Assembly (NCBI GenBank): GCA_004556965.1
Contig: SFFE01000001.1
Coordinates: 124,001-188,000 of the forward strand
From: Clostridiales bacterium
GTDB lineage: Bacteria > Bacillota > Clostridia > Oscillospirales > Oscillospiraceae
DNA: 64,000 nucleotides
Reading direction: 5' to 3'
The notes beneath the pieces are model-generated. The model was not told the origin of the DNA, made no database searches, and saw only the letters and a program-made list of their open reading frames with translations. Position numbers and translations under genes: made by a program. Shown in pieces: positions 1 through 6,838 of this stretch. The stretch's first letter is position 1. Every line of letters begins with the position of its first letter.

Positions 1-210
1 CAGCCGCCCACGGACAAGGGCCGCCGTTTGAAGATCTATTATATGACGCAGACCGGTGTGAAACCGCCGTGCTTCGTCGTGTTCTGCAACAGCCGCGAGC
101 TGTTTCACTTCTCATACCAGCGCTATCTGGAAAACCAGATCCGCGCTGTGTTCGGGCTGGAGGGCACGCCGATCCGCATGGTGATCCGGCAGAAAGGAGA
201 GCAGGAATGA
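1..210 (+). CDS. der: Ribosome biogenesis GTPase Der, C-terminal fragment
   Basis: Der (EngA) is a double-GTPase that assists 50S ribosomal subunit assembly. Only the last 69 codons are in the window, open from base 1. They read as the C-terminal KH-like domain: an IYYMTQTGVKPPCFVVFCN strand is followed by FSYQRYLENQIRAVFGLEGTP, the usual ending of Der before a short basic tail. Both GTPase domains lie to the left of the window. The stop codon overlaps the plsY start by 4 nt (ATGA), so the two are translationally coupled, an arrangement often seen for der-plsY in Firmicutes. Confidence 0.9.
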   Translation, partial: QPPTDKGRRLKIYYMTQTGVKPPCFVVFCNSRELFHFSYQRYLENQIRAVFGLEGTPIRMVIRQKGEQE

Positions 211-848
211 TCCCTGCAATGCTTGCCGCAATTGCGGTCGTATCCTATCTGCTGGGCAGTCTGAACGGGGCGGTCATCGCCTCAAAGTACGTGTTTCACC
301 GCGATGTGCGCGAATATGGCAGCGGCAACGCGGGACTTACGAATTTCTACCGCACGTTCGGCACGCCCGGCCTGCTCATCGTACTGGGCACGGACGTGGT
401 CAAATCGCTGATCGCGGTGCTGATCGGCGGCGCGGTCATGGGCATCGTAGAGTATCCCACGGTCGGGAAGCTGTTTGCGGGCTTCTGTCTCATGCTGGGG
501 CATATTTATCCCGCGTTTTACGGCTTTCGCGGCGGCAAGGGTGTGGTCTGCGCGGCGGTGACGCTGTTGTGCGTGGACATCCGCCTCGGCCTGCTGGCGC
601 TCGTGATTTTTGCGGTCATCGTGGCGTTCACGCGGTACGTGTCACTCGGCAGCATCTGCGCGGCGCTCGTCGCGCCGCTGGGCGTCTGGGCGGAGTTCGG
701 CGGCCTGTGCGGCTGGCTGTGCCTGTTCTGCACGCTGCTGCTCGTCATCAAGCACCGCAGCAACATCCGCCGTCTGCTGACGAAGACGGAATCCAAACTG
801 GAACTGAAAAAAGACTTGTCCAACAAATTTGAGGACGAGGATTTTTGA
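207..848 (+). CDS. plsY: Acyl-phosphate:glycerol-3-phosphate acyltransferase PlsY
   Basis: Integral membrane enzyme that transfers the acyl group of acyl-phosphate to glycerol 3-phosphate, the first step of phospholipid synthesis in Gram-positive bacteria. The 213-residue product matches the family length. It shows the conserved GSGNAGLTN motif at residues 38-46, GFRGGKGV near 107-113 and HRSNIRRLL near the C terminus, with about five hydrophobic segments. The ATG at 207 overlaps the der stop (ATGA). Longer reading frames starting at 69 lie inside der and are not used. The tail is rich in charged residues (LELKKDLSNKFEDEDF), which is unremarkable. Confidence 0.95.
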   Translation: MIPAMLAAIAVVSYLLGSLNGAVIASKYVFHRDVREYGSGNAGLTNFYRTFGTPGLLIVLGTDVVKSLIAVLIGGAVMGIVEYPTVGKLFAGFCLMLGHIYPAFYGFRGGKGVVCAAVTLLCVDIRLGLLALVIFAVIVAFTRYVSLGSICAALVAPLGVWAEFGGLCGWLCLFCTLLLVIKHRSNIRRLLTKTESKLELKKDLSNKFEDEDF

Positions 849-901
849 GCCTCCTCCGCGAATCCGGGGATGGGCATTTTGAGAGAAAGGGAAACAAACC
901 A

Positions 902-1624
902 ATGCTTGAACTGAAACACATCTCGTTCGAAGCAGAGACTGACGAGGGCGTCCGCCAGATCCTCAAGGACATCAACCTGACGATCGACGAGCGCTTTGTC
1001 GTCATCACCGGCCCGAACGGCAGCGGCAAATCCACACTTGCCAAGATCATTGCCGGCATCATTCAGCCTACCGGCGGCTCCATTCTCCTCGACGGGGAGG
1101 ACATTACGAACCTGTCCATCACAGAGCGCGCGCACAAGGGCATCAGCTTTGCATTCCAGCAGCCCGTGCGCTTCAAGGGCATCACGGTGTTCGATCTCAT
1201 CAGCCTTGCCTCCGGCAAGAAGCTGACGGTCAACGAAGCGTGCACCTACCTGTCCGAGGTCGGCCTGTGCGCCAGGGAATACGTCGGCCGCGAGGTCAAC
1301 GCCAGTCTCTCCGGGGGCGAGCTCAAGCGCATTGAGATCGCAACCATGCTCGCGCGCGGCACGAAGATGTCCATCTTCGACGAGCCGGAGGCCGGCATCG
1401 ACCTGTGGAGCTTCAACAACCTCATCAAGGTCTTTGAGCAGATGCACGAGAACATCCACGGCAGCATCCTCATCATCTCCCACCAGGAGCGCATTCTGGA
1501 GACGGCGGACAAGATCGTCGTGCTCGCCGCCGGCGAGATCAAGGCCGTCGGCAGTAAGGAAGAAATCATGCCTGCGCTGATGGACGCTTCCAGCGTGTGC
1601 AGCCGCCTGGTCGACAAAGTCTGA
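902..1624 (+). CDS. sufC: Fe-S cluster assembly ATPase SufC (SmsC-like)
   Basis: ABC-type ATPase of the SUF iron-sulfur cluster assembly machine, acting in the cytosol with a SufB/SufD scaffold. The 240-residue protein has Walker A GPNGSGKST at 37-45, the signature LSGGELKRIEIA and Walker B MSIFDEPEAGID. The ATG at 902 follows an AAAGGG site; an upstream in-frame start at 845 lies within the plsY end and is less likely. It is followed after 13 nt by the scaffold gene, giving a two-gene unit. No sufS, sufU or sufD lies next to it, which fits the minimal SUF-like (SMS) systems known in anaerobes; that assignment is inferred from gene content. Confidence 0.9.
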   Translation: MLELKHISFEAETDEGVRQILKDINLTIDERFVVITGPNGSGKSTLAKIIAGIIQPTGGSILLDGEDITNLSITERAHKGISFAFQQPVRFKGITVFDLISLASGKKLTVNEACTYLSEVGLCAREYVGREVNASLSGGELKRIEIATMLARGTKMSIFDEPEAGIDLWSFNNLIKVFEQMHENIHGSILIISHQERILETADKIVVLAAGEIKAVGSKEEIMPALMDASSVCSRLVDKV

Positions 1625-1637
1625 GGAGGTACGGGAT

Positions 1638-2555
1638 ATGGACAGCATTCAGAAAAGACTGCTTGAGGAGGTCGCTGATCTGCACGGTGTTCCGGAAGGG
1701 GCCTACAACATCCGCGCAGACGGCCAGCTCGCCGGGCGCAACACCACCGCCAACATCGACATCGTCACAAAGACCGACAAGCCGGGCATCGACATCATCA
1801 TCAAGCCGGGCACGAAAAACGAGAGTATGCACATCCCGGTCATCATCGAAAAAAGCGGCCTGAAGGACTTGGTTTATAACGACTTCTTCATCGGCGACGA
1901 CTGCGACGTGACCATCGTCGCCGGGTGCGGCATCAGCAACTGCGGCACGCAGGAGTCCCGGCACGACGGCATCCACAGCTTCTTTGTCGGCAAACATTCC
2001 AAGGTCAAGTACATCGAAAAGCACTACGGCGAGGGCGACGGCCGCGGCACAAATGTCATGAACCCGACCACGATCGTCGAGCTGGGCGAGGGCAGCTATA
2101 TGGAGATGGAGACCACGCAAATTAAGGGCATCGACTCCACCATCCGCAACACCACCGCGACGCTGAGCGACGGCGCCACGCTCGTGATCAAGGAGAAGAT
2201 CATGACGCACGGCACGCAGTACGCGGAGACGAACTTTACCGTCGATCTCAACGGCGTGGATTCCAGCACGAATGTCATCTCCCGCAGCGTGGCGAAGGAG
2301 GACTCCAAGCAGATGTTCAACTCGAACATCCGCGGCAACAACAAGTGCGCCGGCCACTCCGAGTGCGACGCGATCATTATGGACAACGCCAGCGTCGGCG
2401 CGCGGCCGGAGATCACCGCCAACAACGTCGAGGCGAGTCTCATCCATGAGGCGGCCATCGGCAAGATCGCCGGCGACCAGCTCATCAAGCTCATGACGCT
2501 TGGACTCACCGAGAAGGAAGCGGAAGAGCAGATTGTCAACGGCTTTTTGAAATGA
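1638..2555 (+). CDS. Short SufB/SufD-family Fe-S scaffold protein (SmsB-like)
   Basis: Partner of the preceding ATPase and probable scaffold for iron-sulfur cluster assembly. At 305 residues it is much shorter than SufB (about 470) or SufD (about 420) and consists mainly of the beta-helix core plus the C-terminal helical part. Cys243 lies in an HSECDAI segment resembling the SufB active Cys region, and the ASLIHEAAIGKI segment (His270, Glu271) resembles the conserved region used by SufB and SufD for cluster binding. A single short B/D protein beside one SufC matches the SMS (SmsCB) type. The start follows a TGAGGAGG site. It could equally be annotated SufD-like. Confidence 0.85.
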   Translation: MDSIQKRLLEEVADLHGVPEGAYNIRADGQLAGRNTTANIDIVTKTDKPGIDIIIKPGTKNESMHIPVIIEKSGLKDLVYNDFFIGDDCDVTIVAGCGISNCGTQESRHDGIHSFFVGKHSKVKYIEKHYGEGDGRGTNVMNPTTIVELGEGSYMEMETTQIKGIDSTIRNTTATLSDGATLVIKEKIMTHGTQYAETNFTVDLNGVDSSTNVISRSVAKEDSKQMFNSNIRGNNKCAGHSECDAIIMDNASVGARPEITANNVEASLIHEAAIGKIAGDQLIKLMTLGLTEKEAEEQIVNGFLK

Positions 2556-2565
2556 GGGGCGCGCC

Positions 2566-3192
2566 ATGGTGAATGTGCTTTGCTACGGCGACTCCAATAC
2601 GTATGGCTTCACGCCGGACTGGAAGAGCCGCTTCCCGCGCGATGTCCGCTGGCCCGGCGCGCTGCAGGCGATGCTGGGCGACGAGTTTTACGTCGCGGAG
2701 GACGGGCTCATCGGCCGTACCAGCGCTTTTCCGGACACGCATCGCTACGGCCGCTCGGCCATGGACTTTCTGCCCGTCGCTATTGAGAGCCACAGTCCGC
2801 TGGACTATCTCATTGTGATGCTCGGCACGAACGACTGCAAGACGGAAAAGACCCGCTCGGCCGGGGAGGCCGCGGCGGGGATGGAGCAGCTCGTGCGTCT
2901 GGCGGTCGGTATGCTGCCGATGTATACGAAGCTGGTGCTCATCACGCCGCCGCCGATCCACGCGCCGGTGACGGAGCGTGACCCGGACTTCGATGCGCAG
3001 TCCGTGACGGTGTCGGAGGGGCTGGCTGAGCAGCACCGCATGATCGCGGAGGCGTATGGCTGCCTGTATCTCGACGCCGGGACGGTCACCCGCGCCAGCG
3101 ATCTGGACGGCGAGCATCTCGACGAAGCGGGACATGCGGCGCTGGCCGCTGCGGTCGCGGAGCTGCTTTTGCGGGATTCCGGCCGCGCCTGA
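2566..3192 (+). CDS. SGNH/GDSL-type esterase or lipase
   Basis: Predicted 208-residue cytosolic hydrolase of the SGNH superfamily; substrates in the family include acetylated sugars, lipids and thioesters, and nothing here fixes the substrate. Block I is GDSN at residues 8-11 with the nucleophile Ser10, block III is GTND (in LIVMLGTNDCK), and block V is an Asp/His pair in the C-terminal HLDEAGHAAL segment. There is no signal peptide, so it acts inside the cell. It starts 10 nt after the scaffold gene and is followed by a strong terminator, so it may be the last gene of the der-plsY-suf transcript. Confidence 0.85.
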   Translation: MVNVLCYGDSNTYGFTPDWKSRFPRDVRWPGALQAMLGDEFYVAEDGLIGRTSAFPDTHRYGRSAMDFLPVAIESHSPLDYLIVMLGTNDCKTEKTRSAGEAAAGMEQLVRLAVGMLPMYTKLVLITPPPIHAPVTERDPDFDAQSVTVSEGLAEQHRMIAEAYGCLYLDAGTVTRASDLDGEHLDEAGHAALAAAVAELLLRDSGRA

Positions 3193-3200
3193 CAAGATCA

Positions 3201-3246
3201 AAACCATTCCTGCTGTACCATGCGCGCAGCGGGAATGGTTTCTTTT
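3201..3246 (+). terminator. Rho-independent terminator after SGNH hydrolase
   Basis: Inverted repeat AAACCATTCCTGCTG (3201-3215) and CAGCGGGAATGGTTT (3227-3241) with one G-T wobble, followed by TCTTTTT. It closes the leftmost operon. Confidence 0.85.
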
Positions 3247-3258
3247 TCAGAAAAAATG

Positions 3259-3287
3259 TTGAATTCCTGCTAAATTGGTGGTATATT
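3259..3287 (+). promoter_or_regulatory. Sigma-A-type promoter for the HD-domain gene
   Basis: TTGAAT at 3259-3264, a 17-bp spacer, and TATATT at 3282-3287. It lies directly after the terminator and 33 bp before the ATG at 3320. Confidence 0.65.
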
Positions 3288-3319
3288 AAAGCGCAACAAT
3301 CAGAAAAGAGGGATTCCAC

Positions 3320-3892
3320 ATGAGCAGAGAAAATGCCTGGGCGCTTCTCACCCAGTATAACAAGGATCATTTCCACCTCCAGCACGCGCTGACCGTTGAG
3401 GCCGTCATGCGCTGGTACGCCAACGAGCTTGGCTACGGCGACGAGGCCGACAAGTGGGCGATCGTCGGCCTGCTGCACGATCTGGACTTTGAGCAGTATC
3501 CGGAGCAGCACTGCATCAAGCAGCAGGAGCTGATGCGCGACGCCGGCGTCGAGGAGGAGATCATCCATGCCACGTGCAGCCACGGCTATGGCATCACGGT
3601 GGATATCGAGCCGGTGCACCAGATGGAAAAGGTGCTTTACGCCGCTGACGAGCTGACGGGTCTGATCGGCGCGTGTGCGCTGGTGCGTCCGTCCAAGAGC
3701 GTCAGCGATATGGAAGTCAAGTCCGTGAAAAAGAAGTATAAAAGCCCGGCGTTTGCCGCCGGCTGCTCGCGCGAGGTCATCCAGCGCGGCGCGGACATGC
3801 TCGGCTGGGAGCTGACCGAGCTGATCGACAAGACGCTGCGCGCCATGCAGGCCAGCGAGGCCGAGGTGCAGGAGCGCCTTCAAAACCTGTGA
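3320..3892 (+). CDS. HD-domain hydrolase
   Basis: A 190-residue protein of the HD superfamily of metal-dependent phosphohydrolases, probably acting on a nucleotide or phosphate ester; the substrate is unknown. The metal ligands are visible as His22 in LQHALTVE, the His53-Asp54 doublet in LLHDLDFEQY, and a later Asp in YAADELTGL. Family members of this size are usually annotated as HDIG-domain proteins or 'hydrolase'. It is a single-gene unit with its own promoter (3259-3287), a GAGG site before the ATG, and its own terminator at 3897-3934. No membrane segment is seen. Confidence 0.8.
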   Translation: MSRENAWALLTQYNKDHFHLQHALTVEAVMRWYANELGYGDEADKWAIVGLLHDLDFEQYPEQHCIKQQELMRDAGVEEEIIHATCSHGYGITVDIEPVHQMEKVLYAADELTGLIGACALVRPSKSVSDMEVKSVKKKYKSPAFAAGCSREVIQRGADMLGWELTELIDKTLRAMQASEAEVQERLQNL

Positions 3893-3896
3893 GCAG

Positions 3897-3934
3897 ACTG
3901 CCCCGCGTTAACAGCGCGGGGCAGTACAATTTTC
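3897..3934 (+). terminator. Terminator of the HD-domain gene
   Basis: ACTGCCCCGC (3897-3906) pairs perfectly with GCGGGGCAGT (3916-3925), followed by ACAATTTTCC. Confidence 0.8.
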
Positions 3935-3958
3935 CGAAAAAACTTCGGGCTTGGGATA

Positions 3959-3987
3959 TTGACATTTTCGCTGAAGTCTGTTATGAT
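3959..3987 (+). promoter_or_regulatory. Consensus promoter of tRNA-Ala
   Basis: TTGACA at 3959-3964, 17-bp spacer, TATGAT at 3982-3987, ending 13 bp before the mature tRNA 5' end. Confidence 0.85.
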
Positions 3988-4000
3988 AACCCTTGCCCGT

Positions 4001-4076
<76 letters not shown>

Positions 4077-4113
4077 AAAGTCCTGAAGTCTTGCGATTTC
4101 AGGACTTTTTTTA
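4077..4113 (+). terminator. tRNA-Ala terminator
   Basis: AAAAGTCCTGAA (4077-4088) pairs with TTCAGGACTTTT, then a T run. The AAGTCCTG stem base recurs in the terminator at 4981-5017 behind the degenerate copy. Confidence 0.85.
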
Positions 4114-4133
4114 TGTTTGTTTGGTTTTAATCA

Positions 4134-4180
4134 GGGGTATCGTTCAGCCGCTTGCACAGCAGGCGGCTGAACGGTACCCC
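4134..4180. repeat. Long inverted repeat between tRNA-Ala and the toxin gene
   Basis: Two 18-nt arms (4134-4151 and 4163-4180) with only one T-G wobble, around an 11-nt loop. It lies between convergent units, the tRNA and the minus-strand toxin-antitoxin operon, and probably acts as the terminator of the latter although the flanking T run is poor. Confidence 0.6.
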
Positions 4181-4194
4181 TTAAAACTTGAATA

Positions 4195-4524
4195 TTATTG
4201 TTCTGCTTGTGCGTCACAAAATAAGACGCGCAGATAATCCCGGCGGCCATATAAGATACGGTCTACATATACATCCATTCCATAGACGCGATAAAAAATC
4301 AGATAATTGCCTGAAATGAGATAGCGATAGTCACTGTCCACATTGGCAATTGATGCAAGCAGGGCACCCATTTCCGAAAAGCTCTCCAACTGGTCAACCG
4401 CATCCATGATATCACTGACGACTCGCTCTGCAGCGGAAGCGTTACACAAATCCGTCACCATATAATCCCAAATATCATCCAAATCCCGGCGGGCCCCAAC
4501 GGAGTAATGGATTTTATTCTTCAT
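4195..4524 (-). CDS. RelE/ParE-family toxin
   Basis: A 109-residue protein of the RelE/ParE superfamily, small basic toxins that cleave ribosome-bound mRNA or poison gyrase. The N-terminal YSVGARRDLDDIWDYMV helix, the central YRYLISGNYLIFYRV strands and the closing DRILYGRRDYLRVLF segment follow the family layout, including the usual basic residues near the C terminus. Which target it hits cannot be decided from sequence alone. Its start overlaps the antitoxin end by 11 nt, the normal arrangement. The region is more AT-rich than its surroundings and sits inside a 900-bp unit bounded by tRNA-Ala copies. Confidence 0.85.
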   Translation of the reverse strand: MKNKIHYSVGARRDLDDIWDYMVTDLCNASAAERVVSDIMDAVDQLESFSEMGALLASIANVDSDYRYLISGNYLIFYRVYGMDVYVDRILYGRRDYLRVLFCDAQAEQ

Positions 4525-4774
4525 TGGCTTTTGCGCGGAAATGCGCCCTCACATCCTCCGCCGTCAGCCAGCCTTCCTGCTCGCCGGACTTGCGGCCCTT
4601 GGCAAGCTCGTTCATCAGCCGAATGGTTGCCTGTGTCCTTTCATAGTCCTGCATATCCACAATGGCATACCTGCCGCGCCCATTCTTTGTAAGGAAGACA
4701 GGCGCGCCAACAGACACATCGTGCAATACTTCAGTGTAATTCCGAAGGTCAGAGATCGGTTTAATGTTCGGCAT
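4514..4774 (-). CDS. Phd/YefM-type antitoxin
   Basis: An 86-residue antitoxin, first gene of the pair. The N terminus (IKPISDLRNYTEVLHDVSVG) is the dimeric Phd/YefM DNA-binding fold, followed by APVFLTKNGRGRYAIVDMQDYE, a hallmark of the family; the acidic C-terminal half would wrap the toxin. Such proteins repress their own operon together with the toxin. The sequence supports this: a promoter at 4799-4827 has a perfect inverted repeat over its -35 region. The ATG at 4774 follows an AAGGGG site. Confidence 0.88.
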   Translation of the reverse strand: MPNIKPISDLRNYTEVLHDVSVGAPVFLTKNGRGRYAIVDMQDYERTQATIRLMNELAKGRKSGEQEGWLTAEDVRAHFRAKANEE

Positions 4775-4798
4775 ATCTGTCAGCCCCTTTCTGTTTCT

Positions 4799-4827
4799 AG
4801 TATACGCTGATCTGCTGTAAAATTCAA
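4799..4827 (-). promoter_or_regulatory. Toxin-antitoxin operon promoter
   Basis: Read on the minus strand: TTGAAT (4827-4822), 17-bp spacer, TATACT (4804-4799), about 25 bp before the antitoxin start. Confidence 0.75.
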
Positions 4828-4843
4828 CTGATAATTTTACAGC
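4814..4843. promoter_or_regulatory. Inverted-repeat operator over the antitoxin promoter
   Basis: GCTGTAAAATT (4814-4824) and AATTTTACAGC (4833-4843) are perfect inverted arms separated by 8 nt and cover the -35 box of the toxin-antitoxin promoter. This is where an autoregulatory antitoxin dimer would be expected to bind. Confidence 0.65.
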
Positions 4844-4894
4844 TATACAAGAAGCTTTCTAGCGTATTGAAGCGTACCTCCCAAGCCTGGCTAC

Positions 4895-4976
<82 letters not shown>

Positions 4977-4980
4977 TCGA

Positions 4981-5017
4981 AAAAAGTCCTGTAATCGAAA
5001 TGATTACAGGACTTTTT
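4981..5017 (+). terminator. Terminator behind the degenerate tRNA-Ala
   Basis: Perfect 16-bp stem: AAAAAGTCCTGTAATC (4981-4996) and GATTACAGGACTTTTT (5002-5017), 5-nt loop. Its ends are T-rich on both strands, so it can also terminate the convergent lipoprotein gene. Confidence 0.85.
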
Positions 5018-5055
5018 CCTTTATCCGGAGTTCCCCAAAGGGGGCGTTTTTCGAT

Positions 5056-6378
5056 TCAGGCGGCTTTCGCGGAAAAACGGCCGTATTCCTGTCCCATTTC
5101 GATCGGCGCATAGTCTTCGCCCGTCTTATCCATGGGCGTGCTCATTTCAAAGCCTGCCTGCTCTTGGAATATCATGACAAAGTCGGAGCCGCCGAAGAGG
5201 AAATAGCCCAGCATGTCGCCCTTTTGCACCGTTGCACCCACCTTCACGGTGTCCTCAAAATTCACCGACGAGACCTGGGACATGCCGATTGGCAGCAGCG
5301 CGACCAGGCCGTATTCCTCGGTTTCGACGATCACGCAGGCGCGCGTTTCAATCATCTGCCAGCCGGGGAGACCGGCATTGAGCACATACAGCCCATTTTC
5401 CTTGTCCCAAGTCACCCAGCCGCCGACAGCGTCGTCCTGCGGGATATAGGTTACCTCTTTGATCGTACCGCTGACCGGGAAATGATAGCGATGATAATTG
5501 TGAACGTCAAGAAAAGTATGGGTCATGGTGCCGTTTGCAAATGCGTCCCGATATTGGCTGTCGGGACCGATCAGGTCCGCAATGGAGTTAAATTCTTTCG
5601 ACTTGATCACAAGCTCGTCTTCTTTTTGAACGATCATGGAGGTTTCATCAATGTTCCATACGCCCTGAGGCTCGGAATCCGCCGGAGCGACCACAACGGA
5701 GTTGTTGTCCGGGGCGGTGATGGGACGCTTGTCCGGAGAGCTGAGATGGCGGGCAAAAAAGTCGTTGAAGCTGTTCCAGTTTTCGGGATCCTCGTACAGA
5801 TCGCTCTGAAGTCCGAACTGCGCGTCATTGTAAACGATCTGATAGTACTCGTCCGTCCAGGACTCAGGCGTGCTCAGAAATTCTCCCCATTCCTGGGTAA
5901 ACTTGATCAGCCAGTTTCGGTATGGCTCGGCATACTGCAGGGAATTGTTGTAAAGTCCCTGCCCGTCCAGCTCCTCAAGAGGCATGTCGTTGATAAAATA
6001 GAAGTAGTTCAGGCTCTGGTCGATTTTGGTATAGAGACTGTCGGAGTCCACGTATTGGGAAATGTTCCACGGCATGGCCTTTGCCGCCCAGTCGATATAA
6101 TCGTAATACGTCTCAAGGGTCTGCGCGGGGTTTGTTTTTGGATCGGGGTTGATCTCCTTTGCCATGTCGATCGACTTCTGGAGCAGCTGCTTCACTTCCG
6201 GCTGCTTGTCAAGAATGTCGATCAGCTCCTGTGTGATCGGCTCATGCGCCGCCGTGGCCGTAACTGACGGCGTCGCCGGCGTCTCGTTGGCCGCTGGTTC
6301 TTTTCTGCCGCAGGCGGAAAGGACAAGCACGCAAGCCAGCGGCAGCGCCACAAGGTTTTGTCTCTTCGCAAGTTTCAT
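5056..6378 (-). CDS. Phosphatidylserine decarboxylase-like lipoprotein
   Basis: A 440-residue predicted lipoprotein. The start at 6378 has an AGGAGG site and gives a signal peptide ending in the lipobox LSAC, so the mature protein would be tethered outside the membrane. After a linker of about 150 residues the C-terminal half matches the decarboxylase family: FNDFFARHL..DKRPI, a central ADS segment, LDVHNYHRYHFPVSG and, near the end, GYFLFGGSDFVMIF. In the enzyme, an LGST-type site self-cleaves to form the pyruvoyl group; here it reads GGSD, keeping the serine. Catalytic activity is therefore possible but unproven. Phosphatidylserine decarboxylases are normally not lipoproteins. Confidence 0.75.
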   Translation of the reverse strand: MKLAKRQNLVALPLACVLVLSACGRKEPAANETPATPSVTATAAHEPITQELIDILDKQPEVKQLLQKSIDMAKEINPDPKTNPAQTLETYYDYIDWAAKAMPWNISQYVDSDSLYTKIDQSLNYFYFINDMPLEELDGQGLYNNSLQYAEPYRNWLIKFTQEWGEFLSTPESWTDEYYQIVYNDAQFGLQSDLYEDPENWNSFNDFFARHLSSPDKRPITAPDNNSVVVAPADSEPQGVWNIDETSMIVQKEDELVIKSKEFNSIADLIGPDSQYRDAFANGTMTHTFLDVHNYHRYHFPVSGTIKEVTYIPQDDAVGGWVTWDKENGLYVLNAGLPGWQMIETRACVIVETEEYGLVALLPIGMSQVSSVNFEDTVKVGATVQKGDMLGYFLFGGSDFVMIFQEQAGFEMSTPMDKTGEDYAPIEMGQEYGRFSAKAA

Positions 6379-6429
6379 GTGATTCCTCCTGTCGTTTTCC
6401 TTGTAATAGCTTTTCATTTTTCTGAAAAA

Positions 6430-6458
6430 CTATTACACATTTTCTGAGGAGTATGCAA
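6430..6458 (-). promoter_or_regulatory. Candidate promoter of the lipoprotein gene
   Basis: Minus strand TTGCAT (6458-6453), 17-bp spacer, TAATAG (6435-6430), about 50 bp before the ATG at 6378. Confidence 0.4.
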
Positions 6459-6551
6459 AAATCGTGGCTATGGCCTTGCCCAATAAAAACGGCTCGCAGG
6501 ACGCGCCAAAGCGCCGCCATGGACATATCATGTGAATGAGGTGATACCAGC

Positions 6552-6731
6552 ATGAATCCGTGTGAGTTGACGGCGTCCATTACTGCACTTGCAAATTCCA
6601 TGGCCTGCAGGCTTTCGCTCGACGAATTGAGCCTTTGGGGCACCGTGTTTACACAGCTTGGCGACACGCTGATAACGATCGCCACGCAAAAGGCGATCTG
6701 CCAGCGTGCCCGTCAGTCGGAAGAGCTGTGA
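6552..6731 (+). CDS. Small conserved protein (DUF6774-like), 59 aa
   Basis: A 59-residue reading frame with ATG at 6552 behind a GAGGTG site. The product starts MNPCELTASITALANSMAC and continues ELSLWGTVFTQLGDTLITIATQ. This Cys-containing, helix-forming pattern (CEL..SITALA..., then QLGDTL.TIA.Q) recurs in a small-protein family common in Clostridia, which I recall as DUF6774; function unknown. It is oriented divergently from the lipoprotein gene and co-directional with the MmcQ gene about 107 bp downstream. A hydrophobic mid-section without a signal peptide suggests a small helical cytosolic or membrane-associated protein. Confidence 0.7.
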   Translation: MNPCELTASITALANSMACRLSLDELSLWGTVFTQLGDTLITIATQKAICQRARQSEEL

Positions 6732-6838
6732 CGCTGCAGGATGCTGCGTTCCGATTATCGTCTTTCTGTGGACAGCCGGACGGTTGTATGCTCCCATGGC
6801 ATGGAAGCGCGTTGCAAAGGAAGTCTGGAGGAATGAAG

